Assembly (NCBI RefSeq): GCF_029227915.1
Contig: NC_079882.1
Coordinates: 7,626,001-7,690,000, forward strand
Direction: 5' to 3'
From: Hydractinia symbiolongicarpus
Lineage: Eukaryota; Cnidaria; Hydrozoa; Anthoathecata; Hydractiniidae
DNA: 64,000 nt
The translations under genes were made by a program, and so were the position numbers. Shown piece by piece: positions 50,546 to 59,911 of this stretch. Below the pieces are notes generated by a model, which made no database searches, was not told the DNA's origin, and was given only the letters and a program-made list of their open reading frames with translations. How positions within the stretch are numbered: position 1 is the first letter of the stretch; every line of letters begins with the position of its first letter.

Positions 50546-51943
50546 ATGGATGTTCAATATACTTCTTCTGCAGAAACATTAGATGGTGCCAATGGTGATG
50601 ATGACGATGAAATTTTGTTTAAAGACAATTCAGATCAAGAAATAAAAGCTTTTAAGTACAGATGGTTCATCTTAGCTTTGTATAGTTTGACAGCATTTTC
50701 AAATACATTGGTCTGGTTAAGTTTGTTCACAGTGACAGATGCCACATGTGCATTTTATGACATAGACACTTACATGTTACTTTGGTCATCAAACGCTTTC
50801 ACATTTATGCAGGTGATCATTGCAATACCAGCCTCGTTTTTACCATCGAAATTAGGCTTGCGACCTACAATGGTTTTAGCTGCTGCAATAAATGCAATAG
50901 GTGCTTGTATAATGATTGCTGGGACACACAGAAATGGCTTTCTGTTTTTCATTTGTGGCCAAACCATTGTAGCTATTGCTGCTAGTATTTTACCTCAACT
51001 AGCACCAGAAGTCTCAGCAGTTTGGTTTCCTAAAAGTGAGCATGCTATCAGTACAAGTATTGGAATCATCCTCGGAAATGCAGGTGCTGCTGTTGGCTTC
51101 TTACAACCAGCTTTGTTAATTAAAAACATTGATGTCAAAAGCAATGTTGATTATGTAGGTGAGAAACTAAGACAACTTATATACTCCCAAGCTGCCTTGT
51201 GTGTTTTGCTGATGTTTGCGATATTAGTTTTTTTCAAGGGAAGACCCAAGCAACCTCCTTCAATGTCGCAAGCTATCCGGCATGGACCGGGTGGTATGTC
51301 ATTTGCAGACTTCAAAAGCAATTACAAAAAATTGCTGAAAAATGTCAATTATCACTTGTGTGGCAACTCATTTGCACTAAACAGTGTTCTTTTAGTAATC
51401 GTGCCTGTCATATTGAATCAAATAATGTCCTCCACTTTTCCTAATCATGATGCGACAGTTGGATGGATGGGCTTTGCAGGAATTGTTGTTGGAATTATTG
51501 GGAGTGTACTCTTTGGTTTCGTCTTGGATAGAACGCAAGCATACAAAAAATTGGCACTGAGTTTGTCTGGTGTAAGTTTAATATTTTGGATTGGTTTCTC
51601 TGAATCTCTTGCTGAATGGAACAATCTCCCTCTGACATTTACGCTTTTTGTGGTTTGTTTATTTGCTTTTATTCCCTTTGGGCCAATCTTGGTCGATATG
51701 ATGTCTGAAATGACCTATCCTGTTCCTGAAAGTATGTCTTTTGTGGGACCAATAACTGTAGGCCGATTCTACAGTATACCCACTGTGTTTCTTCTTGGTT
51801 GGCTTGTTGAAGAAAAGAAGTTTCATACCTCCTGTTACGTGATTGCTGCTTTTATTGCGTTGTGTTTTGTTTTGGTTTTTCTAGCTAAGGTTAAACTAAA
51901 AAGAAATGTGGCAGAAGAACCAGTACTGGAAATGCCATATTGA
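50546..51943 (+). CDS. MFS transporter of the SLC49 (FLVCR-like) family, 465 aa
   Basis: A twelve-span major facilitator protein with a short acidic cytoplasmic N-terminus (DDDDE) and no cleaved signal. Family signatures: YRWFILALYSLTAFSNTLVW in span 1; FLPSKLGLRPTMVL between spans 2 and 3; GQTIVAIAASILPQLAPEVS; VWFPKSEHAISTSIG and ILGNAGAAVGFLQPALL around spans 4-5. These match SLC49 members, whose characterised relatives transport heme, choline or other small molecules at plasma or lysosomal membranes. Which SLC49 subtype this is cannot be decided by eye, so the substrate is unknown. The coding region is a single exon; an acceptor just upstream suggests a spliced 5' leader. The length is normal and no motif is broken. 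Confidence 0.88.
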   Translation: MDVQYTSSAETLDGANGDDDDEILFKDNSDQEIKAFKYRWFILALYSLTAFSNTLVWLSLFTVTDATCAFYDIDTYMLLWSSNAFTFMQVIIAIPASFLPSKLGLRPTMVLAAAINAIGACIMIAGTHRNGFLFFICGQTIVAIAASILPQLAPEVSAVWFPKSEHAISTSIGIILGNAGAAVGFLQPALLIKNIDVKSNVDYVGEKLRQLIYSQAALCVLLMFAILVFFKGRPKQPPSMSQAIRHGPGGMSFADFKSNYKKLLKNVNYHLCGNSFALNSVLLVIVPVILNQIMSSTFPNHDATVGWMGFAGIVVGIIGSVLFGFVLDRTQAYKKLALSLSGVSLIFWIGFSESLAEWNNLPLTFTLFVVCLFAFIPFGPILVDMMSEMTYPVPESMSFVGPITVGRFYSIPTVFLLGWLVEEKKFHTSCYVIAAFIALCFVLVFLAKVKLKRNVAEEPVLEMPY

Positions 51944-53150
51944 TTGTAAACGGTTCAGAGTATTTAAAAGGTGTAAATAATAATATGAACCTGGAATTTT
52001 TTTTTTTTTTTTTTTTTTATAATAAACGCATTTTAATTTTTTAGAAGAATGTTTACTCTTTCGTTTTGCCAATATTTTGTTTCTGTTTTTAAGAAGCATT
52101 TTGAGAAAAATGATGTTGATTTCTACCAAATTGACATTTTGGGCGTTGAATAATCTTAACTTAGTTTAATTTTAGACTAATATTACACGCAACTAGCTAT
52201 GTGATAAAGTATTCAAAAAATTTGTATATATATTTTACATATATAATTTTTATATATTCCGACAAAAAATATAGGGGAAGAAAGAAATGTGGAAGTAATG
52301 TGCACGAAGTTGCCTTTATTCGCAAACTTATTCCGATATACAGGGATCAACGTTCACAATCTTTTAATTCGCATTTTACCTTATTCTCAGCTTGTTTGCA
52401 ATTTCCCTGTAAAATGCACCTTGACATACCATACATGCGAGGCAATGGCTATTTGAGGCTACATCTCAAATACTGCAGTTTCAATAAAACGACACATTTG
52501 CGATTTTTATTCCGATTTTTGCACAATTCTCCAGGTTTAAAGTACGAAATCTTTCCTTTCACAAACAATTTCTTGCCTTAAAGGTATTTTGACTGAACTA
52601 ATTATATCATTGCTATTTTTGCGAAAACTACCTTTTATAATTAACAAAAGATGTAAATAATTGTGGAAGAAATCATTGAAAAAAAATTGTTTATTTTCAT
52701 TTGTGTGAAAATAAACAATCATGGCTTATAAATTACATTCGATTTGATTGGTCAATATATCTTTATTAAAACATCTTTAATATGCTAGGTAACGTACAAA
52801 GAGAGTTATATTTTGTTCGAAATTTTTTGAGGTGTCGAAAGTACTTAGAAAGAAACATTCGCGAAACAATCGCGAATTTTTGATAGAAACCTTCACCCCT
52901 CCCGTTTAGCAGTTTTTGTCAAAATACCTAAATACCTCCGTTAATTACCCCAATTTTGGTCGACGCCGATCGACGAATATTATGCAATGTTCTTATTTTA
53001 GAAACATCAATGTGATCGATTAGACCACATTTGTTTGAGTGGAAAAAATCTTCGCCATTCCACTGTTGCAACCGCAACACAAAGCCCTAATATAAGATTT
53101 TGACAACGGCGTGTGCGTGCTGAATCAGAAAAAATAATCTATTTTAAAGT
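51944..53150. other. 3' flank of the transporter gene
   Basis: Contains a pure T tract of about 21 bases (51999-52019), then AATAAA at 52021-52026, a plausible poly(A) signal 78 bp after the stop. The rest, including a 126-codon frame at 52201-52581, shows no recognisable coding character. Confidence 0.45.
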
Positions 53151-53959
53151 TACGATGGCCCCTATGGCTCACTTCTCTTCCAAATCAAAAACACTTCTCT
53201 TCTATATAACGAAACACTTCTCTTCTGTATTTTGACACTTCTCTTCAGTGTTTTGACACTTCTCTTCTACACACTTAACACTTCTCTGCATGTGGCTCTT
53301 TACAACTTGAATTCTAAAATCTGGTCTGCAATTTTGCATCATTGGTCCGTAATTTTAACCTTTTGTGAGGTTTATTACACGGGACCAGTCCCCTCGCCAT
53401 GTGATATATTTTTTCAACAAGAATAAGGTCTAATTATGGTACTGAAAACTGTATTTTGGAAGCTGTTGAGATTGCATTAAGATCTCAGCATAATGACGAA
53501 TATGCTGGCACTGGCAGTTTTATTGTTGTTACACCAACAGCTAAACAAAGAATTGAGTCTTTTTGGTCACAACTTTCAAAAGACAGACCAAGTTGGTGGA
53601 GGTTATTTTCAGGGAACTTGCACTTAGGATTTTTAGATGCTGGTGATGCACTCATTGCTGAATGTGTACGCTACTGCTTTATGGATTTGATCAGAAAGAA
53701 TCTTAATGAATTTTCGATTCGTTGGAATCAACATCTGTTAGCACCAAGCAAAGGTGCTACTGCTCCCCGTGAAAGGCCTGATACATTGTACTTTGTTCCA
53801 GAATTATATTGTTGCGAGTCTTTTAAAAAAACTTTAGATCTTCATGAGCTAGAAGAATTTAGCGAACTATCTGTACCAGATCACGATAATGAGCCTGAAT
53901 TTATTGAATTTGCGGAAACAGTTCTTCCAATGAAGGGTTTCTCCAAGGACGTGGATATT

Positions 53960-54144
53960 ATGCCGGTACCGGCAGAATAAGTAGGGGTGTTTATTCTGCC
54001 GGCAGTAACCAACTACCGGCAGAATAAAGAGAGATAGTCTGCCGGCAGTAACTACCGGCAGAATAAAGGGGGCTATTAATTCTGCCGGCAGTAATCAACT
54101 ACCGGCAGAATAAAGAGAGATATTAGTCTGCCGGCAGTAATAAC
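53960..54144. repeat. Subterminal palindrome cluster of the MULE
   Basis: Repeated CTGCCGGCAG and ACTACCGGCAGAATAA words alternate with GCCGGTACCGGC at the very end. About four pairs lie in 185 bp, against one CTGCCGGCAG and one full plus one partial GGTACCG motif on the right (59805-59890). Each pair can fold as a hairpin. They are likely transposase binding sites. Confidence 0.75.
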
Positions 54145-54454
54145 GGAAATCACGATAAATACACCAAAAAGGTATTATTTTGCAAAAAGTAAATATAGTA
54201 CATAATCGTGGCAAAAATACAAAAAAACTCAAAGCAAACAAAACTCCGGTTTTATTCCACGACATGACGGAGACAAAAAAAACGTGTAAAGTGTACCAAA
54301 CACTACTAAAAACTGTACTATTAAAATTGCAGTATATAAAGATAAAGATCTCCATATACCAAACTTTCTGAATTTTTACAAAATGAAAGTTCTTGAACCA
54401 ACACAAGTAAGTTAATTAGAACAAAAATAAAAATACATCAGTCGTGTTACCGGT

Positions 54455-57400
54455 TCATGACTTATACGCATTGACGAGTCGCATAACAATATGTTCTAAT
54501 CTAGCACAGGTAGTTTTACCAATGTCAAAGCTCTCCTTATAACCGTGATGAACAAAATGTAAAATTTTTTCCTTTGGTTCAGTTTCATCATTGGCATATA
54601 ACTTATACTCCTTTTCGAATTTCGGAAATGTGTTGAATAATTCTTCCAGCGCGTGGGCGTACTTTTTCCCTTCGTACTTACAAATCGCAAGTAATTTATT
54701 GTTATCAGGATCACTTGACTCTTGCACAATATCCATCAAACTTCCGTCATGTGCCATTTTTCTTAACAGCAGCCGCCAATGACAAAACCACCTTTCTAGT
54801 TCTTTTTTTTCACGTTGTTCTAAGAAGCAGAAGTGACTAATAATAAAAAATTAAAGCGAGTTAAGTGGCAAAAAAATATGATGCCGGCTATATACCTTCT
54901 TCAATTGCTTTTTCCATCTCCTCTTTTCCTAATGGAATATGGTAACATTATTTTGAGAATGTAATGACAAAATAATTATAGATTTCTGTATTATAAACTT
55001 TTGTAAAAAAACTTACGTTTTTTCAAAAATTTCTCACAACTAAAGCAAATATTTCCATCTGTGCTATTAAAACAAATGTCGTGGTATCTGACTAAGCACC
55101 TTGTACAAGAGCGTGGTTCGACCAACTCTGCTTTACAATTTCCACACAAACTTTCTTTCCGTGATTCAACTGCATCTTTTATGTATTTGCACAGCTTACC
55201 ATAAGTTTCTTTTAGGCAAAATCTCCTAATTAGTTTTATATCGAATGATTCGTCACTTATGCAATTTGGAAGATCCTGTTCGACCATCCTTCGAAACGCA
55301 TCTTCGTCTACACTTTCGTTTTCATTACATTACCGCAAATATGCCACAATCCACTCCGTTTCTCTGCCTTGGTAACTTTCGCGAAAAAGAAAACTCAAAT
55401 CTCTCTGATGTGATTATGCACCAGTCTGGTATGGATTCCGGTATTGGCGTTTCCAAATTGTTATTGAGAATATTATACCAAATGATGTGGTTTATAACAT
55501 TGATATCTTGCTTGAATTTCGTGTCTGGAACATAACCATACATAGGGTCCAGATAAAGAATATTCTTTTGCACACAATCAATCAAAACCAAGGACCAGTG
55601 GTTGGAGTAAAAAGAAGCAGACACGATTAAATCGATATCTTCACAGTCACCAGGCAAAACTACCTCAAGTGTTGAATCTCTTTTAACGCGTTCGAAAAAG
55701 GAAGAAGGCAAAATGAAAATATTTTTCTCTTGAAATACTGTTGATGATATCAGGATAAATAAGCCATCAATAACTTCCCCTAACACCATAGTTCGTGGAC
55801 TAAGTGACTGTAAGTCGTCAAAGTACAACTTAAATGGAGAGCTAGACGGGGTTAAAACCGTTTTTGACGACATTTGTTGTGTACAAACTGTTTCAAAAGC
55901 CATGGACCAAACATTGCGATTCGCCTCAATAGAAATTGGAAGAGGTTTTGGTACATTGATATTGTTTCGAACAGGTACTAAGGAAAATATAAATACGAGA
56001 AGATTGGAATAAACATATTCTAATTCATATATAGTTAAATATTTTTAATGTCAAAACGTATTTGTAGAATTGACAAAAAAATTACCTGAATTCCCACATT
56101 TCCTAGTCAAACACGTCTTGCACACCCAGTTAACCATTTTTGGTTTTTGTTTTAAACCAATGCATGTCAGGTGGTACCAATTTAAACACACTTCGCACCC
56201 TATCACGTGACCGTCTGCTTCATTTTTGCATCGTGGGCATGTCCAGGTTCCCTTTTTGTCTTTGACAATCAAAAGTCTCTGTAGTTTGGCAAATGCGGTT
56301 GAAGTAAAGTACTTGTAAATCAATTGCGTATCCACATTTTCATCTAGAAGTGCCATAGAGAGTGAACATGCTTTCGGAAGATCATTTTCACAAACTGTAG
56401 TGCCGTTTTTGACAATTTCTTCACCTTTTTGTTCTCCGAAGATCCATGACATCATGCGACATTGCTGCTCCCGAACAGGTAGTAATTTGAAAGGAGTTGG
56501 ACGTTTGTCAAGTGCCTTTTTCCTGCGTTTGTATGGTAAACCAATTACGTTAAAATCCACTCCCTTTGGGCGACCTCTTCTCTTAATTTTAACCGGTAGT
56601 TTGAGATCAAGATTCGACTCTAAATTTAAATTATTTAAAAAAAATCTACGTCCCACAGGCAGATGAATTCATTTAACACAAAAATAAATATAAAAATCCG
56701 AGAGGTATCAGGAAAGAACATCTGACATACTTTCTAATACACCAACGTCTTTTGATGCCATGTCATCCGCCTCCGCTAATTCCACTGTTTCAACTTCACT
56801 TGGAGGTTCATCACTTTCTTTTTGTTTTTCCGTTTGTTCATAATCTTGACCACATGTAGATGCCGCTGTTTCATTTTGATTAGAATAGTCATTGGGATAT
56901 GCAACTTCAACGCCATCTTAAAGAATAAAAGGAAATTATTAATCCGTGCATTTTTCCAGCCTATGCAGTTTATCCTTTTGCGCCATATTTTAGAAAAATA
57001 AATATTAAAAATAATAAGAACCTCTTGTTCCCAGCAATTGTACATCAACGTCATTGTCCCAATACCATACAAGTTTCTTTAGAACATCCATCTTTCCCAA
57101 AAACCGTTTCGTACCTTCACTCGACACAATTGTCTTTATTTCTTCGCAGACCCGATGCACATTGCGGTAACGCTCGTTAAGATTCAATACCTTCTTTTCG
57201 CCTTTTCTTAAGGATACATGAACTGGTGTGACTGGAGATGGGTGCTCTGATATAAACATCCGATGTGTTTTTCTATGAAAATCATTAGTCCACCGGTCAG
57301 CGCATAAACTTTCGTCAAAAAGAGGTAAACCTTCAAGTTCTCGTACAACAAATATGTGCCGACAGGGTAACAGCATCGAGGTTGTAAAACTGCATGTGCA

Positions 57401-59754
57401 CGAATTTGTGTTGACATTTAAATGCATTTCACCACGAACTTTGAAAACTGTCCCCTCTTTATGAACATTTCCGACATTTTTCATTTCTTTTAATTGGTTC
57501 AGCACAAAATTTAAGGCGTAACTTGTTAACAAATTTGAATATTGGTATTGAGGGGTTGAAATATTAAATGGTATTACTTTGCGCTTGAGTAATGTTGATG
57601 CAGCTTTGTGATCTCGTTCGTTCCTTAAGGAGTACAAAACCGTGAAAAAACCGTCAATAAAGTCTTCTAACGGACTGTACAACTTAATGACAGATTTGAG
57701 TTTGCCATTTAAGCTCTCAAGTCTATTGTTCGTCGTATTTAGGAAGCTATTGACATTAAGGACATCACCTAAAACCCACTCATTCTTTATATCGTGCCAA
57801 TTCTCTGTAAAGTAGCTTTGAACCATTTCTGGAGCAGCCTTCATAAATAGATCGTATTGTTCACGATATTCACTTTCCGTTTTGCTGTAACACATTTTCT
57901 GAAAAAGTTCTTTTAATACCACTTGTTGGCATTCTCGTAAATTAAATGATTGGTTAGAAATTTCACGCTTAAAACTACGTAGTGTGTGAAATAAACAAAT
58001 CAATAGTTTACAGGTGGGGAAAATTTCTTTAACCACCTTTCTCAATGTCAGATCTTTGTCGGCCATTACGATGCGAGGAATTAACCCATTATTATTTTCT
58101 TTAAAAGTGTTTAAAAGCCAAGTAATTGACTCCTCATTTTCAGATACAAGAAGCCCCACAGCAGCAACCTCGGTTCCACCCATGGAATCTTCAACCACCA
58201 ACAAATAAACAGGAATTTTTAGTTCTGTCAACTTATATGTAGCATCAATGAAAAATATTTCAGCATATGCTGCCGTTACAATTTTCATGAAATCATCTTG
58301 AAAGAAAATCCCAATCAAATTTTTTTCTTCATCAGCATGAATGCTAACAGTGCAACCTACAGTAGATTTACAAATTGTTTACAAAGTGAAAATTTTATTG
58401 CAATCATGTTTACAGTATCAATTGGTAAGTCAAGAGTTAAACCTCTGTATTTTTAGAAATTCTCTTTCAAAATAGAAGCATGAAGGCTAAAAAAACCCAA
58501 AAGAGAAACAAAGAAGACAATAACTGCCCCATAATACAGAGTTGATAAATAAGTAAAACCAACCGTATTTATTTGTTAAAATATCTACAACTGAGTTTAG
58601 GTCGTTACGAGTTTTTTCTCTTTTGTTTTCTGCAGCGATGTTGGAAATATCTCGGAGTGTTACAACTTTCCCACATTCTCTCGAGAGTTCCTGCTGCAAT
58701 AACTTTTTGTTGACATTCATTGAGAGCAGGTACTTAGCCTTTTCCTTGCTTTGGTCTGTGAGACGCCTTTGTTTTGGCAAGTGGTTGAACAACTTCTATG
58801 AAAAATATACCATTTAAATGTATTACATTATAACATTAACATTAAAAATCAAATTTATATTAAAAAGATTACTTTTAATTTTATTATGTATATACAGATA
58901 ATAAATGAAGGCAGCAGGAATTGAACCCGCAACTGCAAGGCAAGAGCCATGCCGTTTTTCCGTTAAACTATACCTTCGAACATAACAATTTTTAAGTTGA
59001 CTTTGTACATTATTTTTACGTCTTAAGTTATATATGACTGAACACTTTATTATTGTTACTATTATATTATTATTATTATATTATTAGGTTTCAATATTTT
59101 ATTGTATTTATTATATAGTAGTCATTTATATGTAATTGTCAGTGTACAGCAATGTTTAATCTCTGAAATACGCCACAACAGGGTGGCGAAACGTCATAAA
59201 GGTAAATGATGTTTATCATAAAAATTGTACCACTGTGTGTAGCTAGCAGTTACCTGGTTGAGTTCATGATTATGTTTATCAACTATATCTTTTACTTCTA
59301 AAGTTTGGCCATCTGCAGATGCCCTAATCTTGATACTAAATGGGCAGTTATTCTTCAGTGTTCTGCAATAAAGAAAAAAGAACAGTAGCTAGCTAGGCTA
59401 GGTGAACACAGAGGAACAGAGCTTGCTAAACTAATACTATGCAGAAATTATTTTCAATAAAAAGCTAGAAATAAATAACTTATTGATATCTACTTACTGC
59501 GAGGAGCGTTTTCCTGAACTTTCTGAGTGAAATTTACGACCACCATGAACACAAGACAGTTTTAGCTCATAATATTTTAACTCAGGATTTAGTGTTTTCT
59601 TTACTCTCCCTTGAGAAGCTTTTATTGTCCGAGAATCTCTAATCCATAAATCTACGAAGTGTGATGCTTTAAAACGTTCTAATTTATTACATAAATCCTT
59701 ATAGCTCGCAAACTTTTCACCAACAGTAAATGCACCATCAACATCATCCGCCAT
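54455..59754 (-). CDS. MULE transposase - SWIM - AT-hook - PHD - Ulp1 protease fusion, 9 exons
   Basis: Exons (minus): 59498-59754, 59254-59362, 58564-58795, 57022-58356, 56731-56916, 56086-56619, 55017-55977, 54896-54928 and 54455-54819. All phases join, giving about 1,336 codons. N-terminal ZSWIM3/FAR1-like DNA-binding region (SCVHGGRKF, HNHELNQ, LPKQRRL). DDE core: IFFIDATYKL (D237), VMADKDLTL (D299), CLFHTLRSFKREIS (CxxH), NNRLESLNGKLK (E413). SWIM finger CTCSFTTSMLLPCRHIF near 520. AT-hook KRRGRPKG. PHD-type finger CPRCKNEADGHVIGC, CLNWYHLTC, WVCKTC. Ulp1/SENP (C48) protease: NHWSLVLID, LYLDP, then QRNGVDCGIFA with the catalytic Cys. A CxxC finger (LCGNCKAEL, CTRC, YHDICF, CFSC) and a helical tail follow. 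A 1-base frameshift lies at 55330, just after the DCG motif; alternatively 55276-55333 is a 58-nt GT-AG intron that keeps the frame open. MULE-linked Ulp1 proteases are known from plant Kaonashi elements; fusion with a PHD finger here is, as far as I know, not standard. Confidence 0.8.
58907..58977 (-). tRNA. tRNA-like gene or tRNA pseudogene in a MULE intron
   Basis: Read on the minus strand, 71 nt. The acceptor stem GAAGGTA pairs with TGCCTTC, all seven positions counting one G-U. The D arm GTTT/AAAC encloses AACGGAA. The T arm GCGGG-TTCAATT-CCTGC has the normal TTCAA box B. The anticodon arm is imperfect: GCATGG against CCTTGC has one mismatch and leaves a 6-base loop CTCTTG instead of 7, so the anticodon is unclear. 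The internal promoter boxes look present. It is probably a tRNA pseudogene or the head of a tRNA-derived SINE. Confidence 0.5.
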
Positions 59755-59911
59755 TACGATTATGTCTGAATGATGTTAAGTACGCGATTTGGCGGGAAAT
59801 TTACTGCCGGCAGAATAATTTTCTTCCTTAACCAGCCGGTACCGTCCGACTAACGCGTGTTACTATTTCCGCCGGTACCGGCAGAATATACACTCCGTTT
59901 CTCCAAACTTA

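Larger units (their letters stand above)
53947..59896. mobile_element. Mutator-like element (MULE), 5,950 bp, 10-bp target duplication
   Basis: GTTTCTCCAA occurs directly before (53937-53946) and after (59897-59906) the element. The left end GGACGTGGATATTATGCCGG and the reverse complement of the right end GGAGTGTATATTCTGCCGG correspond, and both continue through TACCGGC into AGAATAAGTAG or GGAAATAGTA. A 9-11 bp duplication is the MULE hallmark and agrees with the transposase inside. Its insertion target is the integrase exon of the outer element. Confidence 0.9.

Noticed and set aside
52201-52581. 126-codon plus-strand frame after the transporter gene
   Set aside because: No domain, low-complexity start and no conserved-looking motif; treated as chance.
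54455-55977. Protease part as an independent host gene
   Set aside because: The exon from 56086-56619 joins it in phase, and the whole lies between the MULE ends on the same strand as the transposase.
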